The notes below the pieces were generated by a model. It searched no databases. It was given only the letters and a program-made list of their open reading frames with translations, and was not told the DNA's origin. 61,948 nt of DNA. It comes from Neorhodopirellula pilleata. Its GTDB lineage: Bacteria > Planctomycetota > Planctomycetia > Pirellulales > Pirellulaceae. Shown here in pieces: positions 33,639 through 41,868 of this stretch. The stretch is from assembly GCF_007859915.1 (NCBI RefSeq), contig NZ_SJPM01000006.1:395143-457090 (forward strand), read 5' to 3'. Each line of letters starts with the position of its first letter. Within the stretch, counting starts at the first letter, position 1. The position numbers and the translations under genes are program-made.

Positions 33639-33709
33639 TCGATCAAAGGAAAAAGCCGTTCCGAGATCCACTCTCAGGGCAGTTTGGTATCGTTATTTGT
33701 TGGGAAATC

Positions 33710-33757
33710 GAAAAATGGGCGATACAGAATTCGAATCTGTGACCTCTGCCGTGTGAA
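33710..33757. repeat. Right attachment site (attR-type repeat)
   Basis: The 48 bases are identical to 12288-12335 and lie within the 3' half of the complete tRNA-Val gene and its T-run. Crossing over inside the repeat would excise a 21,422-bp circle and restore one tRNA. Confidence 0.9.
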
Positions 33758-33789
33758 AGCAGCGCTCTAACCAACTGAGCTAATCGCCC
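33716..33789 (-). tRNA. tRNA-Val (anticodon CAC)
   Basis: The minus strand folds into a full cloverleaf: acceptor GGGCGAT with ATCGCCC, D-arm GCTCAGTTGGTTAGAGC, anticodon stem CTGCT/GGCAG with loop TTCACAC (anticodon CAC, decoding GTG), and T-arm ACAGA-TTCGAAT-TCTGT. The discriminator base is A. CCA is not encoded; a T-run follows directly and may terminate. The 3' half is the integration target. Confidence 0.95.
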
Positions 33790-33793
33790 GAGA

Positions 33794-34159
33794 CTCATTC
33801 AGCACGGGATGACTGTTTGAGTTTTATTCGGAACCCACTTGAAAAATAGCTGTTCTGGTCGCGGTAGGCAAGTCTTCGAGCGAAGGGTAATTTCGCCAAC
33901 AAGCAAAATCACGTGGTAAACATTACCGAACTGCCAATTGGGGCGACGTCACGATGTCTTCCTGTTCGCTAAGGTTAGCGTTTTGCTTGAGAACGCGTCG
34001 ACGACTCAGGTTGATTCAGTAACGCTAAACTATGAAGTTGCCTATGCAGTTGTGCGAGTCGAGCGTGGGTGCTATTTCATTGAAGAGGATCGCGATTTAC
34101 CGTCAATTTGCGAGCCTTCAATACCTGCGAGTCGGGTTTCTAGATGATGACGTACCGGC
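33794..34159. other. Intergenic region, no gene supported
   Basis: It should contain the tRNA promoter. A 69-codon plus-strand frame (33938-34147) has no recognisable features and is not called. Confidence 0.4.
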
Positions 34160-34915
34160 CTAGGCGGTCCACAATAATTGGATGCCGGTGGCTACCATCA
34201 CAACGACTAGGAAAACGAAAACCAAACGGCCTCCTTTATTGATCGCTAGTTTTGCACCGACGATTCCGCCGGTGACATTGCCGACAGCCATCACAAGTCC
34301 GGGGATCCAATCGATCATCCCGTAGACCGCGAAAATACTTGCGGCGGCGAGCGTAACGAGAAAGCCGATGCTGTTCTTGATTGCATTGGATGCGACCATG
34401 TCTTGCCGACACAAAAATCCCATCGCCATCAAAAGCAAGATCCCCATGCCCGCTTGGATGAATCCGACATAAACCCCGATCGCCAAGAAAACGGGAAATT
34501 GCCAACGCGACGACAATGCCGGTTTGCTGCCCGCGTCGATAAAGCGTTTGGGGTTGGCCAGCAGCAATCCCGCCATCGCCAACAACAAAATCCCGAACGC
34601 ACTTTGAAAGGCTTCGGGAGGCAAATAGATTGCCAGCGACCCGCCCAGCGGCACACCGAGCAACGTGGGAACCGCCAGCCGAATCGTCGCCCGGCGGTCC
34701 CAATGACCGTCACGATGAAACGTGTAAGTCGCCGACGCGGTGGAAAACAGAATCGCGATTCGGTTGGTGGCGTTGGCCGTTTGCGGATCGAGCCCGAACC
34801 ACATCAGCGCCGGCAGGGTTAAGAAAGATCCTCCGCCGGCGATCGTGTTAATCACCCCGGCGAGAAAACCAGCCAGGACAAGTGAAGCGTAAAGCGAAAA
34901 TTCCCAAATCGTCAC
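34160..34915 (-). CDS. TauE/SafE-family (TSUP) sulfite/organic anion permease
   Basis: The 251-residue membrane protein has about eight hydrophobic helices and the family opening 'LAGFLAGVINTIAGGGSFLTLPAL'. A similar half-motif recurs near the C-terminus ('GNVTGGIVGAKLAI'). TSUP proteins export sulfite, sulfoacetate or related anions across the inner membrane. The ATG is 4 bp past the sdhB stop on the same strand, so it is probably the last gene of the sdhCAB operon. Possible link: transport of a dicarboxylate or sulfonate; the substrate cannot be read from sequence. Confidence 0.82.
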   Translation of the reverse strand: MTIWEFSLYASLVLAGFLAGVINTIAGGGSFLTLPALMWFGLDPQTANATNRIAILFSTASATYTFHRDGHWDRRATIRLAVPTLLGVPLGGSLAIYLPPEAFQSAFGILLLAMAGLLLANPKRFIDAGSKPALSSRWQFPVFLAIGVYVGFIQAGMGILLLMAMGFLCRQDMVASNAIKNSIGFLVTLAAASIFAVYGMIDWIPGLVMAVGNVTGGIVGAKLAINKGGRLVFVFLVVVMVATGIQLLWTA

Positions 34916-34918
34916 GCG

Positions 34919-35773
34919 CTACTTATCAAACCACTTCTTGATCGCGTGCAAGGTGGTCGCTCGTCCGGCGCGGGCGATCGACGTCGTCAACGGAATCTCT
35001 TTCGGGCAAACGGCGACGCAGTTTTGTGCGTTGCCGCACGCGGCAATGCCTCCGGGGCCGGTCAAAGCGTCGAGTCGTTCACCGGCGAGCGACTTGCCAG
35101 TCGGATGGTTGTTGAACAACATCGCCTGCGAGATCGCGTGCGGTCCGACGAAGCCGGCATCAAATTCCGCCTTCTTGCGTTCTTCGAATGCTTCATTGCT
35201 TTCGCCGTCTTTTTGCTTCGGCTCGATCTTGTTGTATTGCGGGCAGGCTTCCAAGCAACAACCGCAGCTCATGCATTGGCTCAGCGGATAGTTGCGTTCT
35301 TGGTCGTCTCGCAAAATCCGTTCGCCGGGGCCCATGTTGTAATAGCTGTCAACGGGCACCCAAGCTTTGACTCGCTCGAGGGCTCGGAAGAGACGTTGAC
35401 GGTCGACCACCAAGTCGCGGACGACGGGAAACTTGGTCATCGGTTCGAGCACGATCTCGTCGGGGTTGTCGGCGAGCAGTCGGTCGACCAACGCCGAGCA
35501 GCTTTGGCGCACGCGGCCGTTGATCACCATCGTGCATGATCCGCAGACCTCTTCCAAACAACCACAATCCCACGCGACCGGCGGGACGCGTTTGCCGTCG
35601 GTGTTGGTGGCCTGGGCGGCGATCCGTTGCAGAACGCTGATGACGTTCATCTCGGGTTCGTACTTGATCTTGTGAAGTTCCCAGTACGGTTTTTCACCGG
35701 GCGCGTTTTGCCGCCGAACGCGAACGTTGATGAACTCGGGACGATTCTTGATCGAAGGTTCGAGAGCGATCAT
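34919..35773 (-). CDS. sdhB: Succinate dehydrogenase/fumarate reductase iron-sulfur subunit
   Basis: The 284-residue protein holds the expected cluster ligands: [2Fe-2S] in 'CGCLEEVCGSC' plus a distal Cys, and the C-terminal ferredoxin-type motifs 'CMSCGCCLEACPQ' and 'CGNAQNCVAVCPKE' for the [4Fe-4S] and [3Fe-4S] clusters. It transfers electrons from SdhA to the cytochrome b subunit in the TCA cycle/respiratory chain. About 35 extra residues between the cluster motifs ('KQKDGESNEAFEERKKAE') resemble the Bacillus/epsilonproteobacterial-type enzyme. It lies between sdhA and the TSUP gene. Confidence 0.93.
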   Translation of the reverse strand: MIALEPSIKNRPEFINVRVRRQNAPGEKPYWELHKIKYEPEMNVISVLQRIAAQATNTDGKRVPPVAWDCGCLEEVCGSCTMVINGRVRQSCSALVDRLLADNPDEIVLEPMTKFPVVRDLVVDRQRLFRALERVKAWVPVDSYYNMGPGERILRDDQERNYPLSQCMSCGCCLEACPQYNKIEPKQKDGESNEAFEERKKAEFDAGFVGPHAISQAMLFNNHPTGKSLAGERLDALTGPGGIAACGNAQNCVAVCPKEIPLTTSIARAGRATTLHAIKKWFDK

Positions 35774-35834
35774 GGGTCAGTTTGGGTTGAGAATGTTGGT
35801 GGGTGATTGTTCGGTGGCCGGGCCGAAACTCTTG

Positions 35835-35852
35835 GCGAGTTTCGCTACCCGA
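35835..35852. repeat. 18-bp dispersed repeat copy
   Basis: GCGAGTTTCGCTACCCGA, identical to the copy at about 11931-11948. It lies in the short gap between sdhB and sdhA. Confidence 0.45.
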
Positions 35853-35873
35853 CGTATTTTGCTGGACGGAACA

Positions 35874-37880
35874 CTAAGCCGAGCCGACTAATTGTGATGG
35901 ATCGGTTCGCCCTTCTTTCGCGTTGGCTCGCTCGTTCCAAACCTCTTCGATCGCTTCGGCACCGACGAGGCCGTAGAGCCTCGGCCGTGGCGGGATCAAT
36001 GAGGTGTCGATGTCTTCGTACGTCAGCTCGACTTGGTTCGAAGCCGCGTTCCAGGTCGCGATCGTGCTCTTGAGGAACTTGCGATTATTTTCTTCGAACG
36101 CATCGCACCATTCTTCCGCTTGACGACGACGCTCGACGGGATCTTCGCTTGTCAGCGATGGTTTGGCGAAAGCCGGCTTGAAGTGGGCGCCTCGGCATTC
36201 GTCGCGTTGCAAGGCTCCTTTGAGCAAGGCTTTGGCGAGCGGGAACATGTCCTGAAGTGCTTTGGCGAAGACGACGTTTTGATTCGTCCAGGCTCCCGTG
36301 TCGGCGAGGCTGACCTTCATCGCGCGTTCGTGCAGTTCGTCCACCTTGGCAATCGCTTCGGTGAGCTGTTCGTTCTTTCGCACGACGGTCGCGACGCGGG
36401 TCATCAGATCACCCAACTCTTGGTGAATCAGGTACGGGTTCTCGTCGCTGTCGGGGTTGCCGTGCAAGAGTGCATCGTGCCGTTCCTGTTGCGCCTTGAC
36501 GGCCGATTCGAGCACCTCGTTTGGCACATCCTTGCCGCCGGATTTTTGAGAAGCCGCGTAGTTGATGATCGACGAACCGGTGAACAGCCCCGAGAAGATA
36601 CATGACAACAACGAGTTCGCACCCAAGCGGTTGGCCCCGTGATAGTGGTAATCGCATTCACCGATCGCGTACAAGCCTTCTATGCTCGTCATGTGGTTTT
36701 GGGGGGCACCGGCTTCGAGGCCGCCGTTGGCGCTCTTGACGTAATCGGCCCACAGACCACCCATCGAGTAGTGCACGGCGGGGAAGATCTTCATCGGCTC
36801 GTCACGCGGGTCGACGCCTTGGAACTTCTCGTAGATTTCCAAAATCCCGCCCAGCTTGCGATCGAGTTCCGCACGCGGGATATGCGTCAGGTCCAAGTAA
36901 ACGCACATACGATCGTCTTCGACGCTGAGTCCTTCGTTGACGCAGATGTCAAAGATCTCTCGTGTGGCGATGTCACGTGGAACGAGGTTGCCGTATTCGG
37001 GATAGCGTTCTTCGAGGAAGTAGTACCGGTCCGCTTCGGGGATGTCCCGCGGTGCCCGAGGATCTTGCGGCGTGCGGGGAACCCAAACTCGCCCGCCTTC
37101 GCCGCGAGCCGATTCGCTCATCAGACGCAGCTTATCGGCACCTGGAATCGCGGTCGGGTGAACTTGGATGAACTCGGCGTTGCCGTATTTGGCGCCCGCT
37201 TGGAAACATCGGCTCGCCGCACTGCCGGTACAGAACACGCTCATCGTGCTGCGACCGTAGATCAAGCCGCATCCGCCGGTCGCGACGACGACCGCGTCGG
37301 CCGGGAAGGCACGGATTTCCATCGTCGTCATATTTTGAGCAACCGCGCCGCGGCAACGACCGGTTTCATCTTGGATCGGTCCCAAGAAATCCCAAAACTC
37401 GAACTTCTTTACCGACCCTTCGGCTTCGCGGCGACGGACTTGTTCGTCGAGCGCGTAGAGCAATTGTTGCCCCGTCGTCGCGCCGGCAAATGCGGTTCGT
37501 TTGTAAAGCGTGCCGCCGAACCGGCGACGGTCGATGAAGCCTTCCCCGGTGCGGTTGAACGGGACGCCCAAACGGTCCATCAATTCGATCACTTTAGGAG
37601 CCCAAAACGCCATTTCTTTGACGGGCGGTTGGTGGTTCAGGAAGTCGCCGCCGTAGACCGTATCGTCGAGGTGTTTCCATTCGGCATCACCGAGTTGCCG
37701 GGTCGCATCGTTGCAACTGTTGATGCCGCCTTGGGCACACACACTGTGCGAACGTTTGACCGGGGTGAGGCTGATCAGGTCAACGGTCGCGCCGAGTTCG
37801 GCCAATTTCATAGTCGAGGCCAAACCGGCCAAGCCACCGCCGATGACGACGACGTGAGCGGGTTGAGAAGAAGCTGCCAT
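35874..37880 (-). CDS. sdhA: Succinate dehydrogenase/fumarate reductase flavoprotein subunit
   Basis: The ATG at 37878-37880 gives 668 residues starting near the FAD-binding 'VVVIGGGLAGLASTMKLAE'. The flavin-attachment and active-site landmarks are 'KRSHSVCAQGGINSC' with its His, 'HPTAIPGADKL', 'SESARGEGGRVW' and 'HYSMGGLWADY'. The protein is longer than the E. coli type, fitting the type with a 2-haem b subunit. It oxidises succinate to fumarate at the cytoplasmic face. The frame is open upstream to 37964, but the conserved Rossmann motif starts 10 residues after the chosen ATG. Second gene of the sdhCAB operon. Confidence 0.94.
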   Translation of the reverse strand: MAASSQPAHVVVIGGGLAGLASTMKLAELGATVDLISLTPVKRSHSVCAQGGINSCNDATRQLGDAEWKHLDDTVYGGDFLNHQPPVKEMAFWAPKVIELMDRLGVPFNRTGEGFIDRRRFGGTLYKRTAFAGATTGQQLLYALDEQVRRREAEGSVKKFEFWDFLGPIQDETGRCRGAVAQNMTTMEIRAFPADAVVVATGGCGLIYGRSTMSVFCTGSAASRCFQAGAKYGNAEFIQVHPTAIPGADKLRLMSESARGEGGRVWVPRTPQDPRAPRDIPEADRYYFLEERYPEYGNLVPRDIATREIFDICVNEGLSVEDDRMCVYLDLTHIPRAELDRKLGGILEIYEKFQGVDPRDEPMKIFPAVHYSMGGLWADYVKSANGGLEAGAPQNHMTSIEGLYAIGECDYHYHGANRLGANSLLSCIFSGLFTGSSIINYAASQKSGGKDVPNEVLESAVKAQQERHDALLHGNPDSDENPYLIHQELGDLMTRVATVVRKNEQLTEAIAKVDELHERAMKVSLADTGAWTNQNVVFAKALQDMFPLAKALLKGALQRDECRGAHFKPAFAKPSLTSEDPVERRRQAEEWCDAFEENNRKFLKSTIATWNAASNQVELTYEDIDTSLIPPRPRLYGLVGAEAIEEVWNERANAKEGRTDPSQLVGSA

Positions 37881-37960
37881 GAGTGTGAACCTTCGAGTTC
37901 CGATTAGGAATGGAGCAGTTGAGTTGTTGAGTTGATGGGATGCGGTCGCGTTTCGACGGG

Positions 37961-38821
37961 TCAATCAGCGGATACCGACTCGCCTTCAGCGGGGACCAAT
38001 TCGTCGGAGTGACCGGAGGTCCGCTTCTCAGGCATGTCGTAAACCAATCCTGTTTTCAGAGCCGCTTCATACATTTCGTCTTCAAGCACGCGGGCGGCGG
38101 CGATCTCTTCCGGTCCGGGGCGAACGGCCGCCCACCAGGCGCTCGTTCCAATAACCGCCAAAACCACCCCGAACACCACACAGACTTTGGTCGCCCGTTG
38201 TTGAGCCGCCGGCGAAATCCATAAGCCCCAAGTGATTCCGGCGGTCCACAAACCGTTGGCGAGGTGATAGACCGTCGCCAGGACGCCGATCAGGTAGAAC
38301 GCCGGCCAGAAACCCCAAATGAATCGGTCCATGGCCAAGGCCAATGATGACGCCGCATTGTACGGATAGAAATTGGCGAAACCGAGCGGCTTCATCACCG
38401 CGAGCCACGGGCCGACATGAAACCACCCGTGCAGGTGAAGCACGTGAACCATCAGGAAAACGAAGGCGATCAATCCGGTCCAACGTTGCCAGACATAACG
38501 TTTATTGCCGGTGAATTGGTAGTTGCCCAAATTCGAACGGCCGGTCTTGATGATCCAAACGCCCAAAATCGCGTGAAAAAGCAACGGGAAAAAGATTCCG
38601 CCCCATTCCACGATCGGTAGCGCCGCCCCGAGCGAGTGGATATAAAACACCGCGCGCTGAAACGTCGCCGTCCCACTGAGCAAACTGGCGTTGGTCGTCA
38701 GGTGAATGCACATATAAAGCCCCAGCGGGACGATGCCCAGGAGCGAATGCACGCGACGGATCGCAAATTCATGACGCAGAAAAAGAGATTGCGAGCGAGT
38801 GAGTTCAGACACGCTTGTCAA
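37961..38821 (-). CDS. sdhC: Succinate dehydrogenase cytochrome b subunit
   Basis: The 286-residue protein has five hydrophobic helices: 'HSLLGIVPLGLYMCIHL', 'FFPLLFHAILGVWII', 'LIAFVFLMVHVLHLHGW', 'FWPAFYLIGVLATVYHLANG' and 'ATKVCVVFGVVLAVIGTS'. His residues in the first four are the probable ligands of two haems, as in the Bacillus SdhC family. This subunit anchors SdhAB and reduces menaquinone or ubiquinone. It is first in the operon, 80 bp upstream of sdhA. The C-terminal tail is acidic and extends about 40 residues beyond the last helix. Confidence 0.9.
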   Translation of the reverse strand: MTSVSELTRSQSLFLRHEFAIRRVHSLLGIVPLGLYMCIHLTTNASLLSGTATFQRAVFYIHSLGAALPIVEWGGIFFPLLFHAILGVWIIKTGRSNLGNYQFTGNKRYVWQRWTGLIAFVFLMVHVLHLHGWFHVGPWLAVMKPLGFANFYPYNAASSLALAMDRFIWGFWPAFYLIGVLATVYHLANGLWTAGITWGLWISPAAQQRATKVCVVFGVVLAVIGTSAWWAAVRPGPEEIAAARVLEDEMYEAALKTGLVYDMPEKRTSGHSDELVPAEGESVSAD

Positions 38822-39128
38822 ATGGGTCAGAGGAAGGAGAGTGCACGATTAACCGCCAACGGCATCGGAAATCAACCGATGTGAAGTCAGAGTGTACGAC
38901 GCTGCGTGTTTTTCGCATAGTGATTAGAGTGAAGTGAGGCGCTAGCGGGCTGTTGATTTAGTCGTTTAACGGCAAGCCGCAGGCGACAGAGCTTGTGAAC
39001 GCAGACGCCTGCGGCTTGCCGTTAAACGAAAACGCCCAATCGTGCACTCAATCAACAGCCCGCTAGCCGCGGGTATTGCCCGACGCTAGCGCGTTCGGCT
39101 CACTCTAAAATTAAGTTTTGACGAAACA
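38822..39128. other. Intergenic region holding palindromic element A
   Basis: It contains the sdh promoter region and one large palindromic repeat (listed next). No gene. Confidence 0.6.
38941..39067. repeat. Large palindromic element A
   Basis: Outer arms GCTAGCGGGCTGTTGATT (38941-38958) and AATCAACAGCCCGCTAGC (39050-39067) are perfect inverted repeats. Inner 24-bp arms lie at 38962-38985 and 39006-39029, with core GGCAAGCCGCAGGCG. The element could fold into a long hairpin. A nearly identical copy, inverted, is at 50387-50512. MITE- or REP-like. Confidence 0.75.
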
Positions 39129-39971
39129 CTAGTGGTCTTCGCTCGGCTCTTCTTTTTCCGGCTGCAAAACGAAACGATAACCGGCATCACGAATCGTCAG
39201 CAAATGGATCGGTTCGGCGGGGGAAGGCTCGATCATTTTACGGAGTTTCGCAATGAATTGATCGACCGCGCGGGTTTGCAAATTACCGGACGTTTCCCAT
39301 ACGTTGACGAGCAGCTCGGCGCGGCTGATCACACGCTCGGGGTTTTCGACGAAGTACCGCAGCAACCGCAGCTCGCGAACGGTCATTTTGGTGGGCTTGC
39401 CGTCGACGCGGACTTGATGCGTCCGGAAGTCGACCGAGATATTGCCGAACTGGATCGATTCCACCGGAGCCGATGCCGCCGCCGAATTCGCCGGGCCGAC
39501 GCTTTGGCCGCTGACCGAGCCGGCCGGTTGCGCGGAGCCGCCGGGTTGAAAGCTGGCGCCCTTGGGAAAGCCACTGACGCCCGGGTAGTTGCCGGCGGCT
39601 TGTGAAATTTGCAGTAAATTTTTGACCCGGCTGAGAAGCTCGTCCAGTTCAAACGGCTTGCTCATGTATTGGTTCGCCCCGACGTCGAATCCGCGGGTGC
39701 GGTCTTCGGGCAACGTGCGGGCCGACAACATTAACACCGGCAACGACAAGCCGGCCGTGCGGATTCGCTGGCAAACCGAATAGCCGCTCATCCCCGGCAG
39801 CATCAAATCTAAAATCACCAAATCGATGGACTGGGCCGAATGATCGATCAATTTGAGCGCCGAGGGACCGTCTTCGACCAGCGAAACGCGATAACCTTCC
39901 GCTTCGAGGTTGTACTTGATGCCCACGCCGAGGTGCTGTTCGTCCTCGACGACCAAAATATGCGCTCGCAT
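39129..39971 (-). CDS. OmpR/PhoB-family response regulator
   Basis: The 280-residue protein has a receiver domain (1-120) with acid pocket Glu9/Asp10, phosphoacceptor Asp55 ('VILDLMLPG'), Ser83 and Lys105 ('MSKPFELD'). A Ser/Ala/Gly/Pro-rich linker of about 45 residues follows, longer than usual. The winged-helix output domain (about 172-270) reads 'LTVRELRLLRYFVENPERV'-like, then 'RAVDQFIAKLRKMIEP' and 'IRDAGYRFV'. No histidine kinase is encoded nearby, so it is an orphan regulator. It is divergent from citrate synthase, and could control it; that is inference. Confidence 0.88.
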   Translation of the reverse strand: MRAHILVVEDEQHLGVGIKYNLEAEGYRVSLVEDGPSALKLIDHSAQSIDLVILDLMLPGMSGYSVCQRIRTAGLSLPVLMLSARTLPEDRTRGFDVGANQYMSKPFELDELLSRVKNLLQISQAAGNYPGVSGFPKGASFQPGGSAQPAGSVSGQSVGPANSAAASAPVESIQFGNISVDFRTHQVRVDGKPTKMTVRELRLLRYFVENPERVISRAELLVNVWETSGNLQTRAVDQFIAKLRKMIEPSPAEPIHLLTIRDAGYRFVLQPEKEEPSEDH

Positions 39972-40324
39972 GGATATTTTCTAATCAACTATTTTCTAAT
40001 CAACCTGGTCGAACGGACCGTCTCGAATCGAACGATCCCAAGAATTGGCGACGCCAAATCATTCGCCATGGATAACCTACCGCATCGCATCGCCCAGAGA
40101 AACGCCTGCCGATCCGAGCAACGCCCTCGGTCACGTCGCGAGAAACGCTCTGAAGATCGAACCGTCGACGGCGAACACGCTCCATCTAATTGTCCGAGGG
40201 CCCTCTAATTGTCCGCCGGATGACACAGGGCTACACTGGCGAGAACCCCACGCAAGCCGATCGAACCGTCCTGAAAATCCAGGACCCACTTAAAACTTCA
40301 AGACCCATTGCCAACGCATCTCTC
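39972..40324. other. Divergent promoter region with short tandem repeats
   Basis: Two copies of TTTTCTAATCAAC lie directly upstream of the response-regulator start (near 39977-40002), and two copies of CTAATTGTCCG occur near 40185-40216 upstream of citrate synthase. Both could be regulator sites. No gene. Confidence 0.45.
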
Positions 40325-41641
40325 ATGAAGCCCTCCGCTAGTTTGGAATTGCAAGAAGTCGACACCGTCCGCGTGCAAATCGGGGGTGAAACCTGTGAAC
40401 TGCCCTTGGTCGAAGGCACCGAAGGCGAACGAGCCCTAGACATCAGCCGCCTTCGAGCCCAAACGGGAGCGATCACGTTGGACGAAGGATTTGTCAACAC
40501 GGGCAGCACTCGCAGCGCGATCACATTCCTCGATGGCGAAAAAGGCGTCCTGCGATACCGCGGGTACCCGATCGAACAACTTGCCGCGAATTGCGATTTC
40601 ATCGAAACCGCGTTCTTGCTGATGTACGGCGAATTGCCGTCGACCAAAGAGATCGAAACGTTCCGGGCCGGCATCCGTGAACACACGATGATCCACGAGG
40701 ACATGAAGGCGTTCTACAACGGCTTCCCCCGCGACGCTCATCCGATGGCGATCCTCAGTAGCGTAGTCGGCGCACTTTCGACCTTCTATCAAGATTCGCT
40801 CGACCTGGACGACCAACGCCAAGTCGAAATTTCGATCTACCGGTTGCTCGCCAAATTGCCCACGATCGCGGCGTACAGCTACAAGAAGTCGATCGGCCAA
40901 CCGTTCATGTATCCCAAGAACGAATTGAGCTATTGCGAAAACTTCTTGCACATGATGTTCGCCACGCCGGCGTCGGATTACTTCGTCGATCCGGACTTTG
41001 CCGAAGCGTTGAACTTGTTGCTGATCGTTCACGCCGACCACGAACAAAACTGCAGCACCTCGACGGTGCGAATGGTCGGCAGCAGCAACGCGAACTTGTT
41101 CGCATCCATCAGCGCCGGGATCAGCGCCCTGTGGGGACCGTTGCACGGTGGTGCCAACGAAGCGTGCGTGAACATGCTCGAACAGATCGCAATGGATGGC
41201 GGCAACGTCAAGAAGTATGTCGACATGGCCAAAGACAAAGAAAGCAACTTCCGCTTGATGGGCTTTGGTCACCGCGTCTACAAGAACTTCGATCCGCGGG
41301 CGACGATCATCCGGGCGTGTTGCGACAAACTGCTCGCCAAGTTGAATCTCGATGACCCGTTGTTTGTAGTCGCTCAGCAACTTGAAGAGGTGGCGCTGCG
41401 AGACGAGTACTTCATCGAACGCAAGTTGTATCCCAACGTCGACTTCTATTCCGGCGTGATCTACCGGGCGCTCGGCATTCCCGTGCAGATGTTCACGGTC
41501 TTGTTCGCGATCGGACGTCTACCCGGTTGGATCGCACACTGGCGTGAAATGCACGCCAACCCCGCGTTCCGAATCAACCGTCCGCGTCAAATCTACACCG
41601 GTTGCACCGAACGCGATGTGATTCCATTGGAATCACGGTAG
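40325..41641 (+). CDS. gltA: Citrate synthase
   Basis: The ATG at 40325 gives 438 residues, near the usual 430 for hexameric type I citrate synthases; the open frame upstream to 40190 is non-conserved. Conserved features: 'GFVNTGSTRSAITFLDGEKG', 'YRGYPIEQLA', active-site His regions 'NLFASISAGISALWGPLHGG' and 'GFGHRVYKNFDPRA', and Asp in 'DFYSGVIYRALGIP'. It condenses oxaloacetate and acetyl-CoA to start the TCA cycle. It lies 2-7 kb from the sdh operon. Element B follows directly. Confidence 0.95.
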   Translation: MKPSASLELQEVDTVRVQIGGETCELPLVEGTEGERALDISRLRAQTGAITLDEGFVNTGSTRSAITFLDGEKGVLRYRGYPIEQLAANCDFIETAFLLMYGELPSTKEIETFRAGIREHTMIHEDMKAFYNGFPRDAHPMAILSSVVGALSTFYQDSLDLDDQRQVEISIYRLLAKLPTIAAYSYKKSIGQPFMYPKNELSYCENFLHMMFATPASDYFVDPDFAEALNLLLIVHADHEQNCSTSTVRMVGSSNANLFASISAGISALWGPLHGGANEACVNMLEQIAMDGGNVKKYVDMAKDKESNFRLMGFGHRVYKNFDPRATIIRACCDKLLAKLNLDDPLFVVAQQLEEVALRDEYFIERKLYPNVDFYSGVIYRALGIPVQMFTVLFAIGRLPGWIAHWREMHANPAFRINRPRQIYTGCTERDVIPLESR

Positions 41642-41642
41642 T

Positions 41643-41856
41643 GCTTTGTCTAAATTCAACTTTAGGGTCGGCAACATTAGCCGGTTGGGCGCTAGCGGCG
41701 TGTTGATTTAATCGTAACCCGAAGCGTCAGCGAGGGATTGAACGCCATGAAATCCTTTGTAGGTATCCCTCGCTCACGCTTCGGGTTACGATGCAAACCA
41801 AATCAACAGCCCGCTAGCGCCAAAACGGCTAATCCTAAAATTAAAGTTGGACAAAG
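41643..41856. repeat. Large palindromic element B
   Basis: Nested inverted repeats: outer arms near CTTTGTCTAAATTCAACTTTAGG-like and its complement (imperfect), then GGCGCTAGCGG...TGTTGATTT with AAATCAACAGCCCGCTAGCGCC, and inner 27-bp arms with core CGTAACCCGAAGCG. It shares the outer CTAGCGG...TGTTGATT motif with elements A and C but has a different core. It separates gltA and purB. Confidence 0.7.
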
Positions 41857-41868
41857 CAGTAGTTCTTT

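Larger units (their letters stand above)
12288..33757. mobile_element. 21.4-kb element integrated at tRNA-Val(CAC)
   Basis: A 48-bp perfect direct repeat bounds the region (12288-12335 and 33710-33757). The right copy covers the 3' half of a complete tRNA-Val gene, and a tyrosine integrase reads away from it 117 bp inside. This is the standard structure of tRNA-targeted integrative elements and prophages. Cargo includes two recombinase-like genes, a ParB-like protein, two long virion-like proteins, two GNAT-like proteins, zinc-ribbon proteins, an HNH nuclease and a DUF4062 protein. I recognised no terminase, portal, capsid or tail gene and no conjugation gene, so the class (satellite, degraded prophage or new element) is unresolved. 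Its two repeat families are described separately. Confidence 0.88.

Noticed and set aside
33938..34147. 69-codon plus-strand frame after the tRNA
   Set aside because: No domain, no start context, and it lies in intergenic DNA between the tRNA and a convergent gene.
36639..37907. 422-codon plus-strand frame opposite sdhA
   Set aside because: It is the antisense shadow of a clearly conserved sdhA sequence; the product has no domain features.
40436..41380. 314-codon minus-strand frame inside citrate synthase
   Set aside because: It is the antisense shadow of gltA, whose active-site blocks are intact on the plus strand.
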